From Paenibacillus whitsoniae (lineage in GTDB: Bacteria > Bacillota > Bacilli > Paenibacillales > NBRC-103111): a stretch of 64,000 bases of DNA. Position numbers and translations under genes: made by a program. The stretch covers positions 81,240 to 145,239 of the forward strand of contig NZ_RXHU01000018.1 in NCBI RefSeq assembly GCF_003955665.1, given 5' to 3'. Below, piece by piece: positions 43,853-51,639 of the stretch (positions are counted from its first letter, which is position 1; each line of letters starts with the position of its first letter). Below the pieces are notes generated by a model. It was given only the letters and a program-made list of their open reading frames with translations, was not told the DNA's origin and did no database searches.

Positions 43853-44014
43853 CTACACGTCCGTCTCAATTTCAAAATCGTGCTCGTTGCTGCAAATGCA
43901 TTGCCGAAAACCGGTTTCGATTTTGTCTTTTTCTCTTTTGCCGCGCAGCACAAATTTCTCTCCGCACATGCGGCAGCGAATCTTCACTTTTACACGGGGT
44001 GACAGCGTCGTCAT
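43853..44014 (-). CDS. Small zinc-ribbon-like protein, 53 residues
   Basis: A short gene with ATG at 44014 after AAGGTGG and its own terminator at the end. It has two cysteine pairs, CRMC (residues 14-17) and CIC (39-41), spaced like a zinc ribbon, and is otherwise basic then acidic at the C-terminus. It may bind nucleic acid or protein. No family was recognised. It lies between prsW and ypeB, where B. subtilis has sleB. Confidence 0.72.
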   Translation of the reverse strand: MTTLSPRVKVKIRCRMCGEKFVLRGKREKDKIETGFRQCICSNEHDFEIETDV

Positions 44015-44073
44015 AAATTCCACCTTTCCGGCAGCCTGCGAATTGATTGACAGGATTTACCTCTCAAGTGTCA

Positions 44074-44781
44074 TTATGACCCAATTTCGTTCATCTTAAT
44101 CTTCTCGTCCACCGTTACAGTGTGAAGCGGCGAATACGAATTGGCCCGGTTCACCCTCCACAAGGATCGAATCCAGAGAAGCGCCATAAACGGGAGCATG
44201 ACCCAGACCCAACTGGTCTTGAACACGAGCAAAATGTAGTCAAAGCCGCCATGCCAAAGCATCGGCAGCAGCATGGAAAACCACAGATACCGGTATCTGT
44301 GATTTGGCGAAAACTTGGCCTTGCCCATGTAATAGCCCATCATTACACCAAACAGTGCATGACCGGAAACCGGCAAAAGCGCCCTCATCAATAAGGCAGA
44401 AAATGAAGAAGCGTTCAGGAACGCGTAAATGATATTCTCGAGCGTTGCAAAACCAAGACTGACCGCAACGGCGTACACGATCCCGTCATAAGGTTCGTCA
44501 AAGGCTTCATGCCGTAAAATAATGTGGTACAGGATCAGCCATTTCAAAAACTCCTCAACGCCGCCGGATAAGAAAAAGGACGAAACTAGCGTGCCTTCGC
44601 CAAATTCTTGGATTAGCGCCTGCTGGAGAACCATGGTCGGATAAACAAGCAGCACGCCGAAAACAAACATGCGAATCACCAGGTGAATCGGTTCCGGCGC
44701 ATAGCGGTCTTTCAAGTAAAAATACGAGAGCAGTGCGAGTCCCGGGGCTACGGCTGCCAAGACAATTGGCATTATATGCAT
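44074..44781 (-). CDS. prsW: PrsW-family intramembrane metalloprotease
   Basis: Polytopic membrane protease; in B. subtilis PrsW makes the first cut in anti-sigma RsiW under envelope stress. Length 235 with about seven hydrophobic segments. The glutamate motif GGVEEFLKW, the E of LGFATLENIIYAF and the SGHALFGVMMGYYMG histidine are visible. Position close to ypeB is the same as in B. subtilis (ypdC). The ECF/anti-sigma pair at 4409-5625 is a possible but untested target. Confidence 0.9.
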   Translation of the reverse strand: MHIMPIVLAAVAPGLALLSYFYLKDRYAPEPIHLVIRMFVFGVLLVYPTMVLQQALIQEFGEGTLVSSFFLSGGVEEFLKWLILYHIILRHEAFDEPYDGIVYAVAVSLGFATLENIIYAFLNASSFSALLMRALLPVSGHALFGVMMGYYMGKAKFSPNHRYRYLWFSMLLPMLWHGGFDYILLVFKTSWVWVMLPFMALLWIRSLWRVNRANSYSPLHTVTVDEKIKMNEIGS

Positions 44782-44881
44782 CAGCCCTTCCCCCTTTGTT
44801 GACAGATGTATCCCTATTATAAACGTTCGCTTCCCACTTTGCTATGCATTTGACTGAAGCTTTATCATCCGGATTGCTGGA

Positions 44882-44931
44882 AACAGAAACAAGCACCTGC
44901 AAAAACGGACGTTTTTGACAGATGCTTGTTC
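44882..44931 (-). terminator. Terminator after mecA
   Basis: Minus strand long hairpin AACAAGCATCTGtCAAAAACG/CGTTTTTGCAGGTGCTTGTT. The arms are long but the following T run is interrupted. Confidence 0.75.
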
Positions 44932-44955
44932 CATTCTGGATTAAAAAGATCGTAC

Positions 44956-45561
44956 TTATTTGAAATGGCGGCAAAGCACTTTGACGGCGTCATCCGCAAT
45001 AATCGTTTTGCCATATTCCTCTAGTACAGCTTGCGTGACGGAAGCCGCTTCCCCAAATTCAGACAGGACCGCAATCAGCGCCTGATATTTGGTTTCTTCA
45101 AGCTCAACCGGCTCGAGCTGTAAAATATATTTCCCTTTGTAGGAATAAAGGGTCCCGCCCTCCATCAAAAGGGGATTGATTACTTTGGAAACACGCAGCA
45201 GATCTTCAAAATCTTTGAACGCATATGAAATCAGATCGCTTTGCTCAAGCGTCACTTCCATTTCGTACACTTCTTCCGCTTCCTGATCGTCGTACGCGTC
45301 GGAGCTCGCATACAAATCAAGCTTTCCTCTGGTCACAATAACAACCATTCCTTGGGCAGGAAGCGCAAACACTTCTACCGCAAGCGGGCCGGACGGGTCA
45401 AATCCGAGCTCGGAATAAGCTTGATCCATCATTTCGCTGAATAAATCGTGCACTTTCGGAATTTCTCTCCACATATCGTCCTTTTGAATTCCGCGTTCAG
45501 TTAAGTCATCGAATGTTAGGAAAATCCGTATCTTATCCTGACTTAAGCGTTCTATTTTCAT
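44956..45561 (-). CDS. mecA: Adaptor protein MecA (YpbH-type)
   Basis: Adaptor that delivers substrates to ClpC; in B. subtilis MecA and YpbH control competence and protein turnover. The 201-residue product starts MKIERLSQDKIRIFLTFDDLTERGI, with the acidic middle linker and the C-terminal ClpC-binding domain (FKDFEDLLRVSKVI ... ALIAVLSEFGEAA). ATG at 45561 has AAGGAGG. Whether it is closer to MecA or YpbH was not resolved; location next to prsW suggests YpbH. Confidence 0.9.
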   Translation of the reverse strand: MKIERLSQDKIRIFLTFDDLTERGIQKDDMWREIPKVHDLFSEMMDQAYSELGFDPSGPLAVEVFALPAQGMVVIVTRGKLDLYASSDAYDDQEAEEVYEMEVTLEQSDLISYAFKDFEDLLRVSKVINPLLMEGGTLYSYKGKYILQLEPVELEETKYQALIAVLSEFGEAASVTQAVLEEYGKTIIADDAVKVLCRHFK

Positions 45562-45756
45562 GATAGGATCCTCCTTTGAGCTTTCCAGCGGGAAAGCATG
45601 CATCGAAAGCATGGTCATCTTATTAACAGAATATGTCGGTAAGATGAAAATGTGAACCAAGAAGTCAGAAATGGACGGGCATCCCTTCTTCCTCCTTGTT
45701 ACCTATCATGTTATCACTAATTGCTGGCAAATGCACGTGCAAGTTATGTATAAACT

Positions 45757-45795
45757 AAAAAATACAGCCGGCTGTGCGAACAGCCGGACTGCTGG
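45757..45795 (-). terminator. Terminator after the small anchored protein gene
   Basis: Minus strand CCGGCTGT-TCGC-ACAGCCGG hairpin followed a few bases later by a T run. Confidence 0.78.
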
Positions 45796-45808
45796 GCTTA
45801 GAGCAACC

Positions 45809-46135
45809 TTATTGAAAAGCCGTGCTGTTCATCTTGTTTTCATTCAAAATTTCGTTGACAGTCGATTTTAAATGGGCATCGTCTTTCACGATTTTTTCCA
45901 CTTGATCGAGTCCGCCGGAAGCCGGCGGCGCAGAATTAAACGCCTTCGCACTGTTGGCTTCATGAGACTTGCTCATAAAGGAATCCTTCGCTTTATCCAC
46001 TTTGTCCATCATCCTGCCCATCGAATTGTTGGATGAGCTGAATGCGGAAAACAGCATGGATTTGCTTTTCCGGTTCAAATACACGACGGCAGCAGCGCCG
46101 GCAATTCCGCCGAGCAAAAATGTACCTAGTTTCAT
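45809..46135 (-). CDS. Small membrane-anchored protein of unknown function
   Basis: About 108 residues. One N-terminal hydrophobic, glycine/alanine-rich helix (LGTFLLGGIAGAAAVVYL) is followed by a polar, Ser/Asn/Lys-rich soluble part. This resembles YtxH-type general stress proteins in layout but the match is not firm. GGAGGG site upstream. It is transcribed away from the plus-strand deacetylase gene. Confidence 0.6.
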   Translation of the reverse strand: MKLGTFLLGGIAGAAAVVYLNRKSKSMLFSAFSSSNNSMGRMMDKVDKAKDSFMSKSHEANSAKAFNSAPPASGGLDQVEKIVKDDAHLKSTVNEILNENKMNSTAFQ

Positions 46136-46312
46136 TGGCTCTCCCTCCATGATACGTATTAGGAATCCTTCATAGGTTGTGCGGGATGTAGAGGAGCCAT
46201 ACGCGATGACCTGCTAGGAAAACATGGGAAGCCAGTCGCAGAGAATTTCTCCATGAAGTGTGGTACGATAAAGAGCGTTACTATTTACTGTATTTGAGGA
46301 GAAGACGCAAAA

Positions 46313-47167
46313 ATGAAATCTAAAGCAGCGATTATGCTTCTAACGCTTACGTTTGTGCTGGCTGCCTGCTCGGCCGATCCTGCTCAAACGACTTCCACGG
46401 TATCTCCTGCACCGGCCACAGCCGCGGCTACCGCCACGACGCTGCCTACAGCCACACCAAGCCCGACGCCTACGGCGACACCTACGCCTTCCCCCTCGCC
46501 GACGCCATCTGAGGCTGCCGAAGTGCCGAAGACGTATCATATGAACAAAAATTATGACATCGTGCCGAACGATCCCGCAGGCAACAAAAAAGTCATTTTG
46601 CTGACGTTTGATGACGGCCCGAAGGAACTGGAGATGAACCAGTCCTTGATCGATATTTTGCATAAACACAAGGCGAAAGCGATCTTCTTTATGAACGGGT
46701 ACCGCATCAAGCAAAAGCCGGAGCTCGTCAAGCTCGTGTATGACAACGGCAATTATATCGGCAACCACGCGTGGGATCACGATAATTTGAAAGACATGAC
46801 GAATGAGAAAATCGACAAGCAGGTTGACGACGTGCAAGCCATCGTCAAAAGCCTGATCGGCGTTACGCCGCAGTTCTTCCGCCCGCCATTCGGCTCCGGC
46901 AACGATTATTTGAAAGCCAAGATCAAATCCGAAAAGATGCTCTACATGACCTGGTCCAACGGCTCGCTGGATTGGGAAATGACGAATAAAAATAACGACC
47001 CGAAAAAAGTGATTGAGAACGTCATGCAACAGCTTCACAGCGGCAGCAACATTTTGATGCATGAACTGCCTTGGACCGTATCGGCACTGGATGAGCTGCT
47101 GACCAAGCTTGAAGAAAAAGGCTACTCCTTCATCGACCCGGGTGCGATCGAGCTGGAAATGCGCTAA
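46313..47167 (+). CDS. Polysaccharide deacetylase lipoprotein
   Basis: A 284-residue NodB-family deacetylase anchored as a lipoprotein (LAAC lipobox, Cys19). A Thr/Pro/Ala/Ser linker (about residues 25-70) spaces the enzyme from the membrane. Motif 1 TFDDGP has D100/D101, the metal pair is H152-x3-H156 (NHAWDH), RPPFGSGN starts at R190, and LMHE supplies the last histidine. It probably deacetylates peptidoglycan or another N-acetylated wall polymer. ATG follows GAGGAG. It is followed by a bidirectional terminator shared with the convergent CAP-domain gene. Confidence 0.9.
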   Translation: MKSKAAIMLLTLTFVLAACSADPAQTTSTVSPAPATAAATATTLPTATPSPTPTATPTPSPSPTPSEAAEVPKTYHMNKNYDIVPNDPAGNKKVILLTFDDGPKELEMNQSLIDILHKHKAKAIFFMNGYRIKQKPELVKLVYDNGNYIGNHAWDHDNLKDMTNEKIDKQVDDVQAIVKSLIGVTPQFFRPPFGSGNDYLKAKIKSEKMLYMTWSNGSLDWEMTNKNNDPKKVIENVMQQLHSGSNILMHELPWTVSALDELLTKLEEKGYSFIDPGAIELEMR

Positions 47168-47172
47168 TTTGC

Positions 47173-47222
47173 AAAAGAGACTCGCCCTGCAGCCGTATCG
47201 GCCGTCAGGGCAAGTCTCTTTT
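47173..47222. terminator. Bidirectional terminator between convergent genes
   Basis: Arms AAAAGAGACTcGCCCTG and CAGGGCaAGTCTCTTTT. It has A and T runs on either side, so it can end both the plus-strand deacetylase and the minus-strand CAP-domain gene. Confidence 0.85.
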
Positions 47223-47228
47223 CTCGTT

Positions 47229-48884
47229 TTAGTAGGCGATATGAACCGTTTTCGTAGTGTCGTCGAACGTAACGTTCGCCCCGAGCGCTTCAGACAGAAG
47301 TCGAACCGGCATCATCGTCTGTTCGTTCACAAGCTTTGCCGGCGTAGTCGTCAAATGTTCAACGCCGTTCACGCTGTAGGCATCGCGTGTCGTGAAAAAC
47401 TTGATCGTTGTCCCCTTTTTTACATATATCGCTGCCTTCGCCGCATCATCCCAACTGACGGTGGCGCCGAGCGCCGCGGCCAAATCACGAATGTATAGAT
47501 ACGATGAGCCGTCTATCAGTGAAGGGGTTTGCGTGAGCGGATACGAGATCTGATCCAGCGTATACGTGTTGCCATTCAATCCGATCGAAACCGTATGCGA
47601 GCGGTTCATGCCCATATTGCCCATTAACAGCTTATATTCGATCGCATTTTGATGCAGTTTCCGTACGCCTATTCCTTTCAGCGGTTCTGTGTGAAACGAC
47701 CAGGCTTTGGTGAATGTTTTCTCGTCACCGTTTTCCATCGTCGCTTTCAGCGAAATGTCCACTTTATAGGTGGTGTCGGGCGCTAAGGGGCTCGAAGGCA
47801 GCAAAATCACTTCATTGTCCAAATGATCGTCGTTGCCGGCATCGTTCGTTAACAAAGGAATTGTTGCGCCTTTCTCGTCCTTCAAAGTGGCTTGCTCCGC
47901 TCTGACGCTCTTAATATCGGAGCCGTACAGCGCAGCCATGATGGGATATCCGACAGGGTAGGATGCGTCCTTATGCATGCGAATCGGATCCGGCGTCTCA
48001 TGGCCGTCAAAGGCAATCGGCACGTAGACATCATTAGGACCCGGGGAAACGATCAGCTCCGGCGATGCATTCTCGGCGAATCCGAACTCGACGACGTCGT
48101 AGTTGCCTTCTTTATAGAGACCGATCTCGATTAATGTCGGCACCAGGAAAGGTGAACGGTGATAAGGTGCATCGAAAAGACTGTCGATCGCCTCGACCAA
48201 CGAGGACTCGGTGTACGCGACGTCCTCGCTGCTGGAGCGCGCGTAGCCGATGAATTGTACCCGTTCGCGAAGCGTTTTGCCTATATAGCCGGGAAGCGCC
48301 GGATCCTCGTCATGTAGGGAGACGCTCGTCCGAATCGGGTCGATCTTGTTGAGGGCCAGATACTGGGCATGCTTTTGCGCGGCAGTCGCCAGCGTATCGC
48401 TCCATTTTATCGTGGAGAGCCCCAATTTGGTCCGGTAATCGTTAATAGCGCGCAGCCCTTCTTCCTGCTCTTTGGTCACAGTCGTCGTCTGCTTGACGGC
48501 GTCCATAGCAACAGTGAACTTCCAACTGATGGAAACCGGCTGATAACCGCTGTAGTTGAGCACGAGCTGGGCGTTGTAATCGCCCGGAGCTAAGTCCGCT
48601 GGCGGTGTATATGTAAATTTGACCGATACGGGGTCATAGTGCGCACTGACTGCTTTATTATTCAAATAAAATTGATAGCTTTCCGGCGTGATGCCTTCGC
48701 TGAGTTCCAGACTTATCCCAATCTCGGGCTGCACCAGTCCGACATTGCCTTGCGGATAGGCCAAATACCCATAGCTGAGCGCGTAAGACGGCTTGGCCAC
48801 AAGCAATAGACTGACCGCCATCATCACGCTGACAAGCAGCAGCTGAAATTTGAACTTTCTTATCGATGCCATTCCCTCTCCCAT
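47229..48884 (-). CDS. Secreted CAP-domain protein with copper-amine-oxidase-N-type domain
   Basis: About 551 residues. A signal peptide (hydrophobic core, cleavage likely after SYA) is followed by a beta-rich domain (about 30-125). A CAP/SCP-like region follows (INDYRTKLGLSTIKWSDTLATAAQKHAQYLA, about 150-280), then an Ig-like/Big-type stretch. The C-terminus is a copper-amine-oxidase-N-type stalk domain (YIRDLAAALGATVSWDD ... MMPVRLLSEALGANVTFDD). These domains are common in Paenibacillus surface proteins. ATG 48884 and 48872 are both plausible. The biological role is unknown. Confidence 0.82.
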   Translation of the reverse strand: MGEGMASIRKFKFQLLLVSVMMAVSLLLVAKPSYALSYGYLAYPQGNVGLVQPEIGISLELSEGITPESYQFYLNNKAVSAHYDPVSVKFTYTPPADLAPGDYNAQLVLNYSGYQPVSISWKFTVAMDAVKQTTTVTKEQEEGLRAINDYRTKLGLSTIKWSDTLATAAQKHAQYLALNKIDPIRTSVSLHDEDPALPGYIGKTLRERVQFIGYARSSSEDVAYTESSLVEAIDSLFDAPYHRSPFLVPTLIEIGLYKEGNYDVVEFGFAENASPELIVSPGPNDVYVPIAFDGHETPDPIRMHKDASYPVGYPIMAALYGSDIKSVRAEQATLKDEKGATIPLLTNDAGNDDHLDNEVILLPSSPLAPDTTYKVDISLKATMENGDEKTFTKAWSFHTEPLKGIGVRKLHQNAIEYKLLMGNMGMNRSHTVSIGLNGNTYTLDQISYPLTQTPSLIDGSSYLYIRDLAAALGATVSWDDAAKAAIYVKKGTTIKFFTTRDAYSVNGVEHLTTTPAKLVNEQTMMPVRLLSEALGANVTFDDTTKTVHIAY

Positions 48885-48901
48885 GGCAAGCACCTCGATT
48901 T

Positions 48902-49108
48902 CTAATAATAGTTCTTGATCCCCCAAAAGGTTAGCCCGGCAACTAAAGCAACAAAAAGCCAAACGAGGGCCAAATAAAAACGTACCGTCCATTTGCCTCT
49001 CTCGGAAGGATGCACAGTCCCGCGAGGCGGTAAATATGTCTCATCCTTCGACGCCTCTTGCTGCGCTCTCGATCGCAGCGGTGTGCGTTGGAATTCACTT
49101 TCCTTCAT
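48902..49108 (-). CDS. Small membrane protein coupled to the CPBP protease
   Basis: A 68-residue protein: polar N-terminal half rich in Arg/Ser/Gln and a single C-terminal membrane helix (about 45-64). Its ATG overlaps the CPBP gene stop (ATGA), so translation is coupled. The pairing suggests partner or substrate, but nothing more can be inferred. Confidence 0.65.
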   Translation of the reverse strand: MKESEFQRTPLRSRAQQEASKDETYLPPRGTVHPSERGKWTVRFYLALVWLFVALVAGLTFWGIKNYY

Positions 49109-49713
49109 GAAGCTTGCTCTTCCTCCTTGCTGAACCGAAGTATACAACCCATCACCATATCAATAATAAAATGGGCAATAATCGGTGTCCATAGGCTTCC
49201 TGTATGAATATAAATCCAACCTAAGCCATAAGAAATGCAGAAAACCATCCCCGTCATAAGCCAGTGCTGCAAATAGCGAACATGGATAGCGGCGAACAAA
49301 ATACTCGTCCAGTAGGGTCCCCAAGCGTGCTGGATCGCCCCGCGAAACAAAATTTCCTCGCACATGGCCACAATGAAAGAAATCAGAGCAATGTGCCAAA
49401 TTGGACGGTTGCCGAAAAGCATTTGATTAATGCCGCCGTCATCCGCAACTTCTTTCGGAACCCAACGGGAGATGAGCAAGTCGAACCCGAGCACGGCGAT
49501 GCCGAACAACAAGCCCCAGATCACAATTTTCCAGCCGCCCGTGACGGTAAACATCGAAAATAACTTCAAATTGCTCTGAAAAAATACCAATGCCAGTCCG
49601 ATAATAAGGGTAAGCAGCTGTGTAAAGTAAAGATTAAGCAGCAGGACGCGATCGTTTAACTCGTTCAGATCGACTTTCCCGATGCGGAAGTTTTTAAAAT
49701 CGAATTTTTTCAA
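49105..49713 (-). CDS. CPBP-family intramembrane metalloprotease
   Basis: A 202-residue membrane protein of the CAAX-protease/bacteriocin-processing (ABI) family. The conserved E119-E120-x3-R124 (CEEILFRGA), H144 (AAIHVRYLQH) and the C-terminal HFIIDM are present, with about six hydrophobic helices. Substrates are unknown; relatives process prenylated proteins or bacteriocins or serve in immunity. It is followed by a coupled small membrane protein. Confidence 0.88.
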   Translation of the reverse strand: MKKFDFKNFRIGKVDLNELNDRVLLLNLYFTQLLTLIIGLALVFFQSNLKLFSMFTVTGGWKIVIWGLLFGIAVLGFDLLISRWVPKEVADDGGINQMLFGNRPIWHIALISFIVAMCEEILFRGAIQHAWGPYWTSILFAAIHVRYLQHWLMTGMVFCISYGLGWIYIHTGSLWTPIIAHFIIDMVMGCILRFSKEEEQAS

Positions 49714-49803
49714 GGAAGCCGCCTCATTTCCTCACATATTCCTTTTTAATTCCGGATCGCCTATACTAGGTAAATATAAAAGAGACAACAAGGAGCTTGA
49801 ATT

Positions 49804-50724
49804 ATGGATAAGCGTCTTACCCGCACCGATTATTTATTCGCACTCATGTTTATCTTTATGCTGGTCTGTATCCTGGGGGCCTTCTTCTACGGGCTGAAGC
49901 TAGGTCAACTCAAATCCGATGAAAAATATGATAAAATCATTCACGCCGACAAAGCGGCGGCACCGGAAATCGGCGCCTACGATCAGCAAGTGCTCGTATC
50001 TTATTACCATACCATCTTTTTACCCTTTAGGGAATTTCAGAATAAATGGTTCGAACAGATGAGTCAAATCGAGGCGGGCAACGCCGCCACGGACAGCGCT
50101 GCGGTGCTTAAGGAGCTGAGCAAGATTGCCGACGAGAAATACGCGGCTCTGCAAGGCAAAACGATGCCCGCTTCGTCGCCCCTGCTCGTTCAGTCGTTGC
50201 AAGGTTATTTAAAAAGCTTGAAGCTGTTCTCCGACGCCCTTGGCAGCTTTCAATCCAAAGCCAATGGCATGAGTCAAGCGCAGCTCTTGGACACGATTCA
50301 AAAAGATCCCTACTTCCTGGAAGCCAAGACCCAGAGTTTGACGGCACAGAAAAATTACTTTGAAGCCATTCTGGCTTGGAACGGCACGCTGGATCCCGAC
50401 ATCGAATACTTCGATCCGGTGAACACAGCGAATCTGGATCAATGGCGGGCCATGAATTTGAATGTAAAAAATGTGTACATTTCAGCAAAGCTTCTGAATA
50501 GTAAGTCGTTTGTTCCTTTCTATCCGCAGGATTTGACTGCTCGCATTGATGAGTTTATCGCCAATGGCCAGGCCAAGAAGCTAAATGTGAACGACGTCAA
50601 TCAGACGATGGACCTGCTGCTAAGTACAAATGCCGTCAGAGCAGGCGACTTCGTTAAAAGCAAAGCAAAATGGTATGGAAACGAAACGCTTCCGCAATTG
50701 CCATTTTTCCTAAGTGTCAATTAA
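49804..50724 (+). CDS. Membrane-anchored hypothetical protein, 306 residues
   Basis: Not recognised. One N-terminal transmembrane helix (about residues 11-31) precedes a mostly helical extracytoplasmic domain with no cysteine or catalytic motif. ATG after AAGGAG. It is one of three plus-strand genes, divergent from the CPBP gene. A TATACT sequence lies about 50 bp upstream without a convincing -35. Confidence 0.7.
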   Translation: MDKRLTRTDYLFALMFIFMLVCILGAFFYGLKLGQLKSDEKYDKIIHADKAAAPEIGAYDQQVLVSYYHTIFLPFREFQNKWFEQMSQIEAGNAATDSAAVLKELSKIADEKYAALQGKTMPASSPLLVQSLQGYLKSLKLFSDALGSFQSKANGMSQAQLLDTIQKDPYFLEAKTQSLTAQKNYFEAILAWNGTLDPDIEYFDPVNTANLDQWRAMNLNVKNVYISAKLLNSKSFVPFYPQDLTARIDEFIANGQAKKLNVNDVNQTMDLLLSTNAVRAGDFVKSKAKWYGNETLPQLPFFLSVN

Positions 50725-50727
50725 CAG

Positions 50728-50769
50728 AAAGAGCAGCTCGTTCGGACACGTCCGGACAAGCTGCTCTTT
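50728..50769. terminator. Bidirectional terminator
   Basis: Arms AAAGAGCAGCT and AGCTGCTCTTT, with an inner GTTCGGAC/GTCCGGAC pairing. It serves the plus-strand hypothetical gene and the convergent rhodanese gene. Confidence 0.85.
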
Positions 50770-50773
50770 GCCG

Positions 50774-51097
50774 TTAATCGTACTGAAAGCCCCGCAACAA
50801 AGCCAGTGCCGCCATACCGCCGTCGACGTTGATGACGTCTTCAAAGCCGTTCTCGAGTAAATATTCCGCCACACGGTAGCTGCGAACGCCATGCGCGCAC
50901 ACCACATAAATCGGTTTGTTCTCCGGCAGCTCGCCCATCCGATAAGGGATTTGCCCCATCGGCACAAGCTTCGCTTCCTCCAGGTGGTAGTACTCCCACT
51001 CGTGCTGCTCCCTCACATCAATAATGCCCACATGATCAATGGTTTGATTATCCAAAGCTTTCAGAAATTCCGCCGGATGTATGCTCTTCACGTCCAT
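50774..51097 (-). CDS. Rhodanese-domain protein
   Basis: A 107-residue single-domain sulfurtransferase. The catalytic Cys67 is in VVCAHGVRS, with IIDVREQHEWEYYHLEEA and INVDGGMAAL as the other signature parts. The physiological donor and acceptor are unknown. ATG at 51097 has AGGAGG. Convergent with the plus-strand hypothetical gene and divergent from serA. Confidence 0.9.
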   Translation of the reverse strand: MDVKSIHPAEFLKALDNQTIDHVGIIDVREQHEWEYYHLEEAKLVPMGQIPYRMGELPENKPIYVVCAHGVRSYRVAEYLLENGFEDVINVDGGMAALALLRGFQYD

Positions 51098-51286
51098 AGT
51101 TACCCCTCCTCTGACCTGCAAAGCCCGATCGCTCGCTTCCTTTCTACCATACCGTAAAAAGAGGCGAAAATTCAACCAATCGGTTATTGATTTCTCTTGT
51201 TTGATGCATTAAGATTAAGGGCAAGCACGATTTAAAGATTACTTTTAGACAATTATGACTTCGGTGTGAATTCCGTTCGACATGTA

Positions 51287-51315
51287 TTGACACCACTTCA
51301 TACGCATGGTAATCT
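51287..51315 (+). promoter_or_regulatory. serA promoter
   Basis: TTGACA (51287-51292), 17-bp spacer, TAATCT (51310-51315), with an extended -10 TGG just before it. The predicted transcript start is near 51322, just before the T-box leader. Confidence 0.65.
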
Positions 51316-51329
51316 AATGAAAATTCTAT

Positions 51330-51610
51330 AGCAAGTTAAAGCGTTGACGGAGCCAAGCAAGCTAAGTAGCTTACAGAGAGCCGATGGTTGGTGGGAATCG
51401 GCAGTGAACATTTTGCGGAGCACTCCAGAGTTATTGCATTGAACGGAAGTAGATGCAATCGTCGTAGGGACACGTTATCGTCCCAGGTCGCAAGACCAAC
51501 TGAGGCTTCCCGTGCGAATGGGCAGCGAATTAGGGTGGTACCACGAAAGCAATCTCTCGTCCCTTTGGCTATAGGCGTAATGTCTGTATCCGCGGGTTGG
51601 GAGTTTTTTT
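51330..51610 (+). promoter_or_regulatory. T-box riboswitch upstream of serA (serine-type)
   Basis: Leader of about 280 nt. Stem I features include the AGTA loop-E motif (51365-51368) and an AGAGAG-type distal bulge. The conserved T-box AGGGTGGTACCACG is at 51532-51545. An intrinsic terminator pairs CTCTCGTCCC (51554-51563) with GGGTTGGGAG (51594-51603), followed by seven T residues. Candidate serine specifier codons are AGC (51419-51421) or TCC (51424-51426); the exact one was not settled. Uncharged tRNA-Ser would stabilise the antiterminator and switch serA on. Confidence 0.9.
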
Positions 51611-51639
51611 ATGTTCAATTCTAAGGAGGAAACGAAATC

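Noticed and set aside
46353..46544. Pro/Thr/Ala-rich segment in the deacetylase lipoprotein as a DNA repeat.
   Set aside because: It is a coding linker; codons vary and no exact repeat unit was found.
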